The translations under genes and the position numbers were made by a program. From Mangrovimonas futianensis (GTDB lineage Bacteria > Bacteroidota > Bacteroidia > Flavobacteriales > Flavobacteriaceae), in contig NZ_JAJJNF010000005.1 of assembly GCF_021245805.1 (NCBI RefSeq), positions 310,001-374,000 on the forward strand: a stretch of DNA of 64,000 nucleotides, in the 5' to 3' direction. Position 1 is the first letter of the stretch, and every line of letters starts with the position of its first letter. The notes below the pieces were generated by a model, which saw only the letters and a program-made list of their open reading frames with translations, did not search any database and was not told the origin of the DNA. Of the stretch, positions 32,371-41,977 are shown one piece after another.

Positions 32371-34815
32371 ATGAACGTTTTAAAGTTTGGAGGAACATCT
32401 GTAGGTTCTGTTGAAAATATCAATCAAGTCATAAGTATTTTAAAGGAATATTCCGAAGAAAATAAAGTGATAGCAGTTGTCTCAGCCGTAGGAGGCATTA
32501 CCGATAAATTATTAAAATCTGGCTATTTAGCCCAAATAAAAGACGAATCGTATATTTCTGAATTTGAAGAAATTAAGGATATTCACTTAAATATTTTATC
32601 TAATTTAATTCCAAACTGCCCCAAACCAACATTGGAGGCGTTGGAAAAGAAATTGAACCGCTTGAAAAGTCTTTTGGATGGCATCTATTTAATAAATGAA
32701 TTATCTCCTAAAACCTCTGATAAATTAGTGAGTTTTGGAGAGCTCCTCTCTTCTTTTATTATTGCAGAAGCGATGAAAGAAAGAGGATTGAACGCTGTCA
32801 GGAAAAACAGTCAAGAGCTCATAATTACAGATTCTCAATTCACAAAAGCCGAGGTGAAATATGACCTCACGTTCAATAATATAAAAAGTTATTTTAAATC
32901 CAACAATCAAAGCATTACCATATTACCAGGTTTTATCTCCAAATCTGAAGCAGGAGAAATTACAACGTTAGGTCGTGGTGGATCTGATTTCACTGCTGCA
33001 TTGTTAGCTGCTGCCCTAGAAGTGGAACGTTTGGAAATCTGGACAGATGTAAGTGGTATGTTTACAGCCAATCCCAAATTGGTAAAACAAGCTTACCCCA
33101 TTGAAAAATTATCCTATCAGGAAGCTATGGAACTATCTCACTTTGGAGCCAAGGTGTTATATCCACCAACCGTTCAACCTGTATTGAGCAAAAACATTCC
33201 TTTGGTGATAAAAAACACCATGGATCCCAAAGCACTTGGCACATTTATTTCAAATAATTATGGAGCAAACGGACTTACAGTAAGAGGAATCAGTAACATC
33301 AATAATATAGCCTTGTTAACCTTGGAAGGAAGTGGCATGGTTGGCATTCCTGGTTTTTCAAAGAGGTTGTTTGAAGCATTGGCAAATCATAAAATCAATA
33401 TCATTTTTATAACCCAAGCATCGTCAGAGCATTCCATTTGCTTTGGAATTAATGCCTCTGACTCCCAACTAGCTCAGGAAGTGATTGATCAAACCTTTGA
33501 ATATGAAATATCTCTAAATAAGATCAACCCTATTCTGGTTGAAGAAGATTTGGCTATTGTAGCATTAGTTGGAGACAACATGAAGAATCACCAAGGAATT
33601 AGTGGCAAAATGTTCAGTACCTTAGGTCGTAATAATATCAATGTAAGAGCCATTGCCCAAGGAGCATCAGAGAAAAATATTTCTGCCGTAATTGCTGAAA
33701 GAGACGTCAAAAAGGCCTTAAATTCTTTGCACGAGGTATTTTTTGAATCCAAAACCAAACAGCTCAATGTATTTATCACTGGCGTTGGTAATGTGGGAGA
33801 ACGATTGGTTGAACAAATCCATCAACAAAAAAAATACCTTAAGGAAACCCTTAAAATTAATTTGCGCGTCATTGGTTTATCCAATTCTCGTAAAATGATT
33901 TTTAATGACGAAGGTATTTCACTCAAAAATTGGAAAGAACAATTAGAAGTCGGAGAGCCTGCTTCACTAGATGGTTTCTTCTTTAAAGCCAAGGCATTCA
34001 ACCTAAGAAATAGCATTTTTGTTGATGTAACCGCCAATAAAGATGTGGCCAACCTCTATGACGCCTATTTACGAGAAAGTATCGCTGTAGTTGCCTGTAA
34101 TAAAATTGCATGCTCCAGTAATTTTGCAAACTATGCACAATTAAAATTTTTATCACGAAAATACAACGCACCATTCCTATTTGAAACCAATGTGGGTGCT
34201 GGTCTGCCGGTTATTGATACTTTAAATAATTTAATAGCTTCAGGTGATAAAATCACTTCTATCCAAGCTGTTTTGTCTGGTAGTTTAAATTTTGTGTTTA
34301 ATAATTTCAACAACCAAACCAAGTTTCACGATGTGGTGAAACAAGCCCAAGCAGAAGGCTATACAGAACCCGATCCTAGAATTGATTTAAGCGGTGTTGA
34401 TGTAGCTCGTAAAATACTTATTTTGGCCAGAGAATCAGGCACCATCATGGAACTTGAAGATATTGAGAATGAATCCTTTTTAACTGAACCTAATTTAAGC
34501 AGTGACACAGTAGATGACTTTTATCAAACACTTATAGATGATGAAGCTCATTTCCAAAATCTATATGCTGAAGCTCAAGAAAAAGGCTGTAAATTAAAAT
34601 ATGTAGCCGAGTTTAATGAAGGAAAAGCGAAGGTGGGACTGAAAGAGATTCCTATGGGACATCCTTTTTATAATTTGGAAGGAAAAGACAATATCGTAAT
34701 GTTCTATACGCAACGTTATGCAGATCAACCTATGATTATTAAAGGGGCTGGCGCTGGTGCTGATGTAACAGCCTCAGGTCTTTTTGCAGATATCATTAGA
34801 ATAGGAAACGACTAG
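32371..34815 (+). CDS. thrA: Bifunctional aspartokinase / homoserine dehydrogenase
   Basis: 814 residues. The N-terminal aspartokinase (1-~285) starts VLKFGGTSVGS and has GRGGSDFTAALLAAAL. Two ACT regulatory regions (about 310-460) include MVGIPGFSKRLFEAL and NNINVRAIAQGASEKNISAV. The C-terminal homoserine dehydrogenase (about 465-810) has the NAD-binding motif FITGVGNVGERL and the substrate region EGYTEPDPRIDLSG. It performs steps 1 and 3 of threonine/methionine synthesis from aspartate. The ACT domains imply feedback inhibition by threonine, on top of the leader peptide. First structural gene of thrABC. Confidence 0.97.
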   Translation: MNVLKFGGTSVGSVENINQVISILKEYSEENKVIAVVSAVGGITDKLLKSGYLAQIKDESYISEFEEIKDIHLNILSNLIPNCPKPTLEALEKKLNRLKSLLDGIYLINELSPKTSDKLVSFGELLSSFIIAEAMKERGLNAVRKNSQELIITDSQFTKAEVKYDLTFNNIKSYFKSNNQSITILPGFISKSEAGEITTLGRGGSDFTAALLAAALEVERLEIWTDVSGMFTANPKLVKQAYPIEKLSYQEAMELSHFGAKVLYPPTVQPVLSKNIPLVIKNTMDPKALGTFISNNYGANGLTVRGISNINNIALLTLEGSGMVGIPGFSKRLFEALANHKINIIFITQASSEHSICFGINASDSQLAQEVIDQTFEYEISLNKINPILVEEDLAIVALVGDNMKNHQGISGKMFSTLGRNNINVRAIAQGASEKNISAVIAERDVKKALNSLHEVFFESKTKQLNVFITGVGNVGERLVEQIHQQKKYLKETLKINLRVIGLSNSRKMIFNDEGISLKNWKEQLEVGEPASLDGFFFKAKAFNLRNSIFVDVTANKDVANLYDAYLRESIAVVACNKIACSSNFANYAQLKFLSRKYNAPFLFETNVGAGLPVIDTLNNLIASGDKITSIQAVLSGSLNFVFNNFNNQTKFHDVVKQAQAEGYTEPDPRIDLSGVDVARKILILARESGTIMELEDIENESFLTEPNLSSDTVDDFYQTLIDDEAHFQNLYAEAQEKGCKLKYVAEFNEGKAKVGLKEIPMGHPFYNLEGKDNIVMFYTQRYADQPMIIKGAGAGADVTASGLFADIIRIGND

Positions 34816-34818
34816 GAT

Positions 34819-35739
34819 ATGGATGAGATAAAAATATTTTCTCCCGCTACCGTAGCTAATGTTGCTTGTGGATTTGATGTCTTGGGGTTTTGTTTGGATA
34901 CTGTTGGTGATGAAATGGTTGTTAGAAAAACTGCAAATAAAGGCATTTCCATCACTAAGATAGAAGGTTACGACCTACCCATGGAAACCAATAAAAATGT
35001 AGCTGGAGTTGCAGCAGCAGCTCTGTTAGAAAAAGTGGAGGTTGACTTTGGTTTTGAAATTGAAATCTATAAAAACATCAAGCCTGGAAGTGGTGTAGGA
35101 AGCAGCTCAGCTAGTGCATCGGGTGTGGTGTTTGCTATGAACGAACTCTTAGGAAGGCCATTTAATAAAACACAGTTGTCCTTCTTTGCCATGAAGGGAG
35201 AAGCGGTGGCAAGTGGCAGTGAACATGCCGACAATATTGCCCCCGGAATTTTTGGCGGCTTTACTTTGGTAAAGAGCACACATCCATTGGAAATTTTTGA
35301 ATTACCTACACCCCATGACATGTATGCTACGATTGTTCACCCTCAGATAGAAATAAAAACTTCAGAGGCAAGAGCTATTTTACCTAAGGAAATAGTCCTA
35401 CAAAATGCCATCACACAATGGGCAAACGTAGGCAGTTTAGTCCATGGCTTGCATATCTCTGATTATAACCTAATCAGTTCTGCTCTTAAGGATGTTGTGG
35501 TTGAACCGTTTCGTAAACAACTCATTCCCTATTTTGATAATGCAAAGAAAGCGGCATTGGAAGCAGGCGCTTTAGGTGTTGGTATTTCTGGTTCGGGACC
35601 TTCTATTTTCAGTTTAAACAAAGGCGAAGAAACGGCTCATAAAGTAGCTGCAGCCTTTAAGAATGTATATGACCAAACTGGTCTCGAATTTAATCTCTAT
35701 GTATCACGAATTAATCCAAATGGAATAAAAATATTGTAA
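34819..35739 (+). CDS. thrB: Homoserine kinase
   Basis: 306-residue GHMP kinase that phosphorylates homoserine to O-phosphohomoserine. The ATP-binding GHMP motif is PGSGVGSSSASASG; the C-terminal motif is GALGVGISGSGPSIFSL. It begins three bases after thrA and abuts thrC. The length and motifs match ThrB. Confidence 0.96.
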   Translation: MDEIKIFSPATVANVACGFDVLGFCLDTVGDEMVVRKTANKGISITKIEGYDLPMETNKNVAGVAAAALLEKVEVDFGFEIEIYKNIKPGSGVGSSSASASGVVFAMNELLGRPFNKTQLSFFAMKGEAVASGSEHADNIAPGIFGGFTLVKSTHPLEIFELPTPHDMYATIVHPQIEIKTSEARAILPKEIVLQNAITQWANVGSLVHGLHISDYNLISSALKDVVVEPFRKQLIPYFDNAKKAALEAGALGVGISGSGPSIFSLNKGEETAHKVAAAFKNVYDQTGLEFNLYVSRINPNGIKIL

Positions 35740-37032
35740 ATGAACTACTATTCACTCAATCATAAAGCCCCTAAAACAAGCTTCAAGGATGCTGTTATAA
35801 AAGGATTGGCGCCAGATAAAGGACTTTATTTCCCAGAAAGTATATCACCCCTACCCGATTCATTTTTTGAAAGTCTTGATCAGCTTTCAGAAACAGAAAT
35901 TGCTTTTGAGGCTATCAAACAATTTGCTACACCAGACATTCCAGAAGATGTTCTTAAGCAGATTATTGAAGAAACCTTATCATTTGAATTTCCGGTTGAA
36001 AAAATAACTGACCAGATTTCTTCATTGGAACTTTTTCATGGTCCAACCATGGCCTTTAAAGATGTGGGGGCACGTTTTATGGCTCGTTGTCTCGGGTATT
36101 TCAATCAATCAAATGATAAGGAAGTAACGGTACTAGTAGCTACTTCTGGTGATACTGGTGGAGCTGTGGCACATGGATTTTTGGGTGTAGAAGGCGTGAA
36201 AGTAGTGATTCTTTATCCCAGTGGAAAGGTGAGTGATATTCAAGAAAAACAATTAACAACCCTTAAAAAAAACATCACTGCCCTTGAAGTACATGGTACT
36301 TTTGATGATTGTCAAGCCATGGTTAAGCGTGCCTTTTTAGATGAAGAATTAACAAGTAAAAAGCAATTAACCTCTGCCAACTCAATTAATGTAGCCAGAT
36401 GGTTGCCACAAATGTTTTATTTTATGTTCGCTTACAAAGCACTTTATAAAACTCATGAAAACCTGACTTTTGTGGTTCCTAGCGGAAATTTTGGAAATAT
36501 TTGCGCTGGAATGATGACTCAAAAATTGGGTCTGCCTATCAAACATTTTGTAGCAGCCAATAATGCCAACAAAGTAGTAACCGATTACTTGGAAACTAAA
36601 AATTACAACCCAAAACCGTCTGTACAAACCATTAGCAATGCTATGGACGTGGGGGATCCTAGTAACTTTGTTCGTATACAAGAACTCCATAACAATAATT
36701 ATGATACCCTTGCGAAGAATTTAACCGGGTTTAGCTACACAGATGATGAAACCATTGAAGGTATTAAAGAGCTTTATAACGAATATTCTTATGTAGCCGA
36801 CCCACATGGTGCTGTTGGTTATTTAGCCTGTAAAGATTATTTGAAATCGCACCCAGATGCTCATTGTGTATTTTTAGAAACAGCTCATCCAACTAAGTTT
36901 TTAGATGTCGTAGAAGACACCATTAAAGAAAATATTGACCTACCTGAACAGATTTTAAAAGTGATGAGCAAGAAGAAGCGATCTATTGAGATTTCAACTT
37001 ATGATGATTTGAAAGCATATTTGTTAGGATAG
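35740..37032 (+). CDS. thrC: Threonine synthase
   Basis: 430-residue PLP enzyme making threonine from O-phosphohomoserine. The PLP lysine is in GPTMAFKDVGARFM. The phosphate-binding loop is VPSGNFGNICAG and the SGDTGGAV motif is clear. The ATG follows the thrB stop with no gap. It completes the operon and is followed by a long hairpin that may terminate transcription. Confidence 0.96.
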   Translation: MNYYSLNHKAPKTSFKDAVIKGLAPDKGLYFPESISPLPDSFFESLDQLSETEIAFEAIKQFATPDIPEDVLKQIIEETLSFEFPVEKITDQISSLELFHGPTMAFKDVGARFMARCLGYFNQSNDKEVTVLVATSGDTGGAVAHGFLGVEGVKVVILYPSGKVSDIQEKQLTTLKKNITALEVHGTFDDCQAMVKRAFLDEELTSKKQLTSANSINVARWLPQMFYFMFAYKALYKTHENLTFVVPSGNFGNICAGMMTQKLGLPIKHFVAANNANKVVTDYLETKNYNPKPSVQTISNAMDVGDPSNFVRIQELHNNNYDTLAKNLTGFSYTDDETIEGIKELYNEYSYVADPHGAVGYLACKDYLKSHPDAHCVFLETAHPTKFLDVVEDTIKENIDLPEQILKVMSKKKRSIEISTYDDLKAYLLG

Positions 37033-37059
37033 TTCTCTATACACCCCTTTCAAGGTTGG

Positions 37060-37110
37060 ATCACTCGAACGAACAAAAGGACATGTTTCAGTGGGGTTCG
37101 AGTGATTTTT
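37060..37110 (+). terminator. Long-stem hairpin after thrC
   Basis: ATCACTCGAAC (37060-37070) pairs perfectly with GTTCGAGTGAT (37096-37106), loop 25 bases, followed by TTTT. It is the probable terminator of thrABC; the large loop is unusual. Confidence 0.65.
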
Positions 37111-37243
37111 GAACAAAGAAAAATAAGATTGTTTCGAATACCTATTGTTTATCTGAAATAACCAGAGCGATATTAACTAGATCATGTTGTTATAGTCATC
37201 GAGGTTTTTTAAATTTCTTCGATTCTATTTGTTAAAATAAAAT

Positions 37244-37269
37244 AGTATTTAGATATTTACCTAAATACC
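37244..37269 (+). promoter_or_regulatory. Palindromic operator candidate for the ArsR/SdpR-like repressor
   Basis: GTATTTAG (37245-37252) and CTAAATAC (37261-37268) form a perfect 8-base inverted repeat with an 8-base spacer, ending eight bases before the repressor ATG. The position and symmetry suit an ArsR-family dimer and autoregulation. Confidence 0.55.
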
Positions 37270-37276
37270 TAATTAA

Positions 37277-37531
37277 ATGAATACTCTTTTCAAGGCATTA
37301 AATGATGAAACCCGGCGTGGTATATTGGAAATGTTGAAAGAAGGTGATATGAATGCAGGTGAAATTGCAGATCGATTCCACATATCAAAACCCAGTATTT
37401 CCCATCATCTAGATATTTTAAAACAAGCAGATCTCATTACAAGTGAAAAGAAAGGACAATTCATAACTTACTCCCTTAACACAACCATACTGGAAGATGT
37501 ACTCAATTGGATACTAACCTTAAAAAAATAA
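37277..37531 (+). CDS. ArsR-family winged-helix repressor (SdpR-like)
   Basis: 84 residues, just a winged helix-turn-helix. It opens LFKALNDETRRGILEMLKEGDM and the recognition region is FHISKPSISHHLDILKQADLI. It has none of the cysteine metal-binding motifs of ArsR/SmtB sensors. The next gene encodes an SdpI-like membrane protein four bases downstream; the sdpRI pair of Bacillus senses and protects against a killing peptide through SdpI sequestering SdpR. The same mechanism is possible here but unproven. Confidence 0.88.
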   Translation: MNTLFKALNDETRRGILEMLKEGDMNAGEIADRFHISKPSISHHLDILKQADLITSEKKGQFITYSLNTTILEDVLNWILTLKK

Positions 37532-37535
37532 AAAC

Positions 37536-38186
37536 ATGGCTTTTCAACTTAAAAAAGAACTACCACTGATAGGTATCATCCTACTCCCCTTTCTTTATTT
37601 GGCATACGTTTGGCCTGACTTACCACAGCGCGTACCCATGCATTATAATATTAAAGGAGAAATAGATCGCTATGGTGATAAATCTGAATTACTTATCATT
37701 CCTTTTATCATGCCGGTATTGATATATATTATCTTTCTTGTGGTTCCTAAAATTGATCCTAAAAACAAGCTTCAACAAATGGGTAATAAATTTCAAACCA
37801 TTAAAGTTCTACTCACCACATTTATGTCGGTTTTGGCTTTATATATCATTTATAGTACTAAAAACGCTTCCCTCTCCAATCCTAATTACGTTTTATTGCT
37901 TATTGGTGTCTTATATGTGATTCTTGGAAACTACTTTAAAACCATAAAAGCGAATTATTTCATCGGGATTAAAACACCATGGACACTAGAAAATGAAACT
38001 GTTTGGAAAGACACCCATAAATTGGGAGGAAAACTCTGGTTTGCAGGCGGACTGCTAATTATTTTAGGTTGTCTAATTTTAAATCAAAAGACCAATTTCA
38101 TCTTTTTTATGAGCATTACGGCCATCATAACCATTATTCCTATTGTATATTCGTATCAACGTTTTAAACAAATTTCTGAAGTTTAA
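37536..38186 (+). CDS. SdpI-family membrane protein (DUF1648 + SdpI domains)
   Basis: 216 residues with about six membrane helices. The N-terminal DUF1648 signature (YVWPDLPQRVPMHYNIKGEIDRYGDKSEL, residues ~24-52) is followed by the SdpI domain, with GIKTPWTLENETVWKDTHKLGG at about 143-164. In Bacillus subtilis SdpI gives immunity to the SdpC toxin and signals to SdpR. Most relatives are untested. It is the second gene of the repressor operon, with the DUF2721 gene following five bases later. Confidence 0.87.
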   Translation: MAFQLKKELPLIGIILLPFLYLAYVWPDLPQRVPMHYNIKGEIDRYGDKSELLIIPFIMPVLIYIIFLVVPKIDPKNKLQQMGNKFQTIKVLLTTFMSVLALYIIYSTKNASLSNPNYVLLLIGVLYVILGNYFKTIKANYFIGIKTPWTLENETVWKDTHKLGGKLWFAGGLLIILGCLILNQKTNFIFFMSITAIITIIPIVYSYQRFKQISEV

Positions 38187-38191
38187 TAATC

Positions 38192-38587
38192 ATGACAGAA
38201 TTAACCTTAACTACCCCTGCACTTTTATTTTCAGCCATTTCTTTAATTATGTTAGCTTACACCAATCGGTTTTTGGCCTATGCTGCAGTGGTAAGAAGTT
38301 TGCATGCTACCTATTTGAAGGATCCAGACAAGCGTTATATTAAACAGATAGAAAACATTAAAAAACGATTGTACTTGACTAGATCCATGCAAATATTTGG
38401 TATTTCCAGTCTACTGTTATGTGTGTTGACCATGTTTTTAATTTACATAGAACTCCACAATTTAGCGGTTTGGATTTTTGGAGTTGCCCTTATTCTTTTA
38501 ATTGTCTCTCTACTCTTATTAATTATCGAAATTCAAATTTCGGTAAAAGCGCTAGAGCATCACATTAGTGATATCGAGAATCATTAA
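38192..38587 (+). CDS. DUF2721 membrane protein
   Basis: 131 residues. It has three hydrophobic segments (residues ~7-30, ~63-84 and ~88-112) and the family pattern TTPALLFSAISLIMLAYTNRF at the N-terminus, with a basic loop KRYIKQIENIKKRLYL. DUF2721 has no known function. It is probably co-transcribed with the SdpR/SdpI-like pair. Its stop overlaps the stop of the converging peroxidase gene by four bases (38584-38587). Confidence 0.78.
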   Translation: MTELTLTTPALLFSAISLIMLAYTNRFLAYAAVVRSLHATYLKDPDKRYIKQIENIKKRLYLTRSMQIFGISSLLLCVLTMFLIYIELHNLAVWIFGVALILLIVSLLLLIIEIQISVKALEHHISDIENH

Positions 38588-40377
38588 CTTTTGGGTTGAT
38601 CTTCCAAAGTATTCATAAAAGCAATGATGTCATCCATTTCTTGCTCTGTTAGATTAAGTGGATCTGTAGGTAAAGTTTGATACTCCAACTCCATTCCCAA
38701 TCCTGCACCTCCACCATCATTGTAAAAGGTCATAACTTGATCTAATGTTTCATATACACCATTATGCATATAAGGACCTGTTTTAGAAATATTTCTGATA
38801 GTGGGGGTTTTAAAGAAATGCTTCCTTTCCTCCGTTTGGAAGACATCATACCGACCCAAATCTGTATCCACCAAATTAGAAATGGTATCCTTAGGAACTC
38901 CCAGCAATTCGAATTCACTTTCTGTAAAATTAGGCGGGACTGTACCGTTAAAAACAGGAGCAAAATGGCAGGTAGCACATTTGGCCTTACCCATAAAAAG
39001 ATTAAACCCTCTCACTTCAGAATCAGTTAAATTAGATTCCATACCATTAATGTTCTTGTCAAATTTGGAGCTGAAATCCCCAAGACTTCGTACGAAAACA
39101 GCTATGCTATTTCTCACATTGTTTTGAGTCACCCCTTTTTTATAGATACTTATGAATTGTTTGGTATAAATGGAATCATTAGAAACCATTGCTTCTAAAT
39201 CCACTAAATTGGAGTGGAATTCATTATTGTTATTAACCACATCTACTATTTGACCCTCCAAATTTCCAGTCCTTCCATCATAGAAAAAACTCTGCTGCAA
39301 TGCTGCATAAGGTAGGGTTGGCGTATTTCTTAATTGTTTGGGAAACACTTTTTTGCCATCAGTAAACGCCTTATCACTATGGTGGCAAGTGGCGCAACTC
39401 ATCGTATTATCCTTAGATAATCTGGTGTCATTGAACAATTGTTTTCCTAACTGGGTTTTCAAAGCTTTTAAGGAATCAACTTCTTGATAATCTGAATAAA
39501 AATCTAAATTGAAGGTATTATTTGAAAACAAGGAAGTCATATCATTTTTAAAAGCCAATTCAAATGGAAATTGTACATCCCAATCCTTTTGAATCTCATA
39601 GAGTAATTCCAGTTGTTTATGTGAATGTTCCTTGATAAACTGAAATCTGTCAAAAGTATCGAAGTCTGAAGCTTGTAATTGTTCCATACTTGATTCAATC
39701 TCCATTTTAAACTGATTATACAACGCTACAGAAGTGAATTCAGATTGATATAGATTCATAATGTCATTTAAACTACCATAACACAAGACAGCTTCATCTA
39801 AAGATGCTTCCAAAACTGGAGAATCAAAACCTGTGATACCAGTTAAAGCAATTCTGGCAATTTCATCTCGAATCATCCATATAAGATGATAATCCTTCAA
39901 CTTTAAGGAAACATTTGCTCGTATCAATTTTAAGCGGTCTTGAGTTTTATTTGCCACTTCCTGAAGATTTTTGATGTCTAAAGAATCCTCAAAAATCAAT
40001 TCCTCTATAACCTGAAAACCAAAAGGTTTTTTGATTTTAATATCAGTCGCGTCTTCTTCTTCAACTTTTAAAATATTAGGCGCGTTTAAGGACTTGTAAT
40101 TTTCCTTATCAGTAAACGCCAAAATAGGCTCTATACGCTTAAAATGGGTTCGAGATTGTTTATAGTGTTTTAAAAATTGCTCTTGAGTACTAGCTTTTTT
40201 GAAATTTTCCAACGAAGCTATACAGCTGTCTAATTGATTTTTGTACTTACTCTGAAGCTGTTCTGCTACTGGTACCTGTCTGATTTCCTCTTTCTTTTTA
40301 CAACCCACTATTATAACGAGGAAAAGACACACCCAAATAAGGTGTGCCTTTTTTATCTTAACCTGGAAAGTGTTCAT
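38584..40377 (-). CDS. Lipoprotein: imelysin-like domain fused to di-heme cytochrome c peroxidase
   Basis: 597 residues. The lipobox ends at Cys26 (VIIVGC). An all-helical N-terminal region (about 35-280) contains GFQVIEELIF at 120-129, which lines up with the GxHxxE motif of imelysin proteins except that His is Gln. The C-terminal domain (about 300-595) is a di-heme peroxidase with CATCH motifs at 328-332 and 467-471 and the TPTLPYAALQQSFFYDGR block. The predicted role is reduction of H2O2 in the periplasm with a c-type electron donor. The gene starts inside the stop of the PhoX-like gene (one-base overlap), so the two are co-translated. The imelysin call is my reading; the peroxidase domain is firm. 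Confidence 0.85.
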   Translation of the reverse strand: MNTFQVKIKKAHLIWVCLFLVIIVGCKKKEEIRQVPVAEQLQSKYKNQLDSCIASLENFKKASTQEQFLKHYKQSRTHFKRIEPILAFTDKENYKSLNAPNILKVEEEDATDIKIKKPFGFQVIEELIFEDSLDIKNLQEVANKTQDRLKLIRANVSLKLKDYHLIWMIRDEIARIALTGITGFDSPVLEASLDEAVLCYGSLNDIMNLYQSEFTSVALYNQFKMEIESSMEQLQASDFDTFDRFQFIKEHSHKQLELLYEIQKDWDVQFPFELAFKNDMTSLFSNNTFNLDFYSDYQEVDSLKALKTQLGKQLFNDTRLSKDNTMSCATCHHSDKAFTDGKKVFPKQLRNTPTLPYAALQQSFFYDGRTGNLEGQIVDVVNNNNEFHSNLVDLEAMVSNDSIYTKQFISIYKKGVTQNNVRNSIAVFVRSLGDFSSKFDKNINGMESNLTDSEVRGFNLFMGKAKCATCHFAPVFNGTVPPNFTESEFELLGVPKDTISNLVDTDLGRYDVFQTEERKHFFKTPTIRNISKTGPYMHNGVYETLDQVMTFYNDGGGAGLGMELEYQTLPTDPLNLTEQEMDDIIAFMNTLEDQPKS

Positions 40378-41849
40378 TATCTATCCAATCCTTCTAGAAT
40401 GTACAACATACTTCCTTCCTTTCTACTATCAGCAGCAGGATTGGCATTAGGATCTGTAAAAGCTGAACCGTCTGCTGGTTCCCAACCATGATTTTGGGTC
40501 ATCATTAAGAAAGTATCTTCCTTTCCTACAATATCTGAAATATCAATCATTCCAGTAATTTCCCAAATACTATCAACAGTACCGTAACCTTGAGCTTGAG
40601 CCGCCACTTGGTCACACTCTAAAACAACTTTCATTGTACCTGTATTTAAATCATATTGGTATAGTCTAGCAAAGTGAGTTTTATCAGCTGTATCAAAATA
40701 ACCGTTTGGATCTTCTTGAATGTAAGCGAAATTTTCAGTTACAACAATGTTATCAGGACTTGAAAAATCTTTTGCTATTCCGTCTAATTTATCTCCATCC
40801 AATACGCAAGTAATGGTACCGGCACCTGTAGGATCGTTAGGGTTTAAATTAACTTTGTAAACTCGACCATAAACAGAACCTTTACCAATTAAGTCTGGTT
40901 TTTGACGTCCAGTTACGCAGAAATAAATTTCTCTATTGTTGGCAGCAGAACCTCTTCTCCAATCGATATCTTCCAATCTAGAAAAACCGATAACTCCTTT
41001 ATTTTTACATTCGGCATCCAAAAGATCTTTTTGAGTTTCTTCCAACTCAACAAAATCTATCGCATAAGTCTGCCCCTCTTCCATATCCATTTCAAAATTA
41101 ACATTGGCATCTGTTACTCTCAAACCGTACAATTGTCCGCCGCTAAGATCTCCTGTGTTACCAACATACATTCCCAATTGACCAGAAGGAACTGTATTAT
41201 CAGAATGATCATCACCAATAAAAACTACTGTTTTACCAGGATATGCATCTTTACCTATAGCAACAGCATTTTCAGTATCCCATTGTCCCATATTATTTAA
41301 CATGGTGGCCACTGAAGCACTGGATGCATCTTTATATGGATCTGTTGCAAAAACACCTTGAGAGGATCCGCCCCATTCACCTCCAGATAAATATAATGGT
41401 CCGAAACCATGTTCTTCTGGAGTAATCATAGAACCTGAGCATTGTGCTGTAGCTGCAGTAGCTTGTGCATTTAAAATATATTCTCCTGCAACTGGTTTAA
41501 AGGTTTCGTCTAGAGTAATACGAGCGATAGAATAATCGGCTTCAATATTATTGATTAGGGTAAATGTATTATCTGAATTTCTTAATAATCCAGCTCCATC
41601 AGCCATGGAACCATAAACAAAATTTGGTGTGTTTACCAATTGATCTTCAGAAGACAATAAGGTATATACATTAATTCCAGAAAACTCTGGTGCCACATCC
41701 AATAATGCTGGAGATTGTGAGTGGGCCTGTAATTGTACCAAATTAGTAGGTTCTGGGTTTGCAGTTGGGGTGTTGTCATCGTCATTGTTACAAGCTCCCA
41801 AAGCTAAAAGACCGAAAAGGCCTAAAGAAATTTTGTAGTAATTGTTCAT
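40377..41849 (-). CDS. PhoX/DUF839-like beta-propeller lipoprotein
   Basis: 490 residues. The lipobox is LLALGAC (Cys20), followed by an Asn/Asp-rich linker. The body looks like a DUF839/PhoX propeller: MITPEEHGFGPLYLSGGEWGG, GFSRLEDIDWRRGSA, and SSPDNIVVTENFAYIQEDPNG followed by a WEITGM block. PhoX enzymes are calcium/iron-dependent alkaline phosphatases, but I cannot confirm all metal ligands. A non-phosphatase DUF839 protein is a fair alternative. First gene of a two-gene operon with the imelysin-peroxidase fusion. Confidence 0.6.
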   Translation of the reverse strand: MNNYYKISLGLFGLLALGACNNDDDNTPTANPEPTNLVQLQAHSQSPALLDVAPEFSGINVYTLLSSEDQLVNTPNFVYGSMADGAGLLRNSDNTFTLINNIEADYSIARITLDETFKPVAGEYILNAQATAATAQCSGSMITPEEHGFGPLYLSGGEWGGSSQGVFATDPYKDASSASVATMLNNMGQWDTENAVAIGKDAYPGKTVVFIGDDHSDNTVPSGQLGMYVGNTGDLSGGQLYGLRVTDANVNFEMDMEEGQTYAIDFVELEETQKDLLDAECKNKGVIGFSRLEDIDWRRGSAANNREIYFCVTGRQKPDLIGKGSVYGRVYKVNLNPNDPTGAGTITCVLDGDKLDGIAKDFSSPDNIVVTENFAYIQEDPNGYFDTADKTHFARLYQYDLNTGTMKVVLECDQVAAQAQGYGTVDSIWEITGMIDISDIVGKEDTFLMMTQNHGWEPADGSAFTDPNANPAADSRKEGSMLYILEGLDR

Positions 41850-41977
41850 CTTTGTTGATTAATTTTTAAATGATGAAGCAAAACAACAACAACAATGTAA
41901 AGTCCTACTAAAGGAAATATTAAATAAAATTCAAGCTTAGGTTAAGACTGTTAATTTAAAGTTATGTAAGAAATTTT

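Noticed and set aside
41880..41900. Short CAA repeat upstream of the PhoX-like gene
   Set aside because: Only a few units, not in a reading frame, no sign of phase variation.
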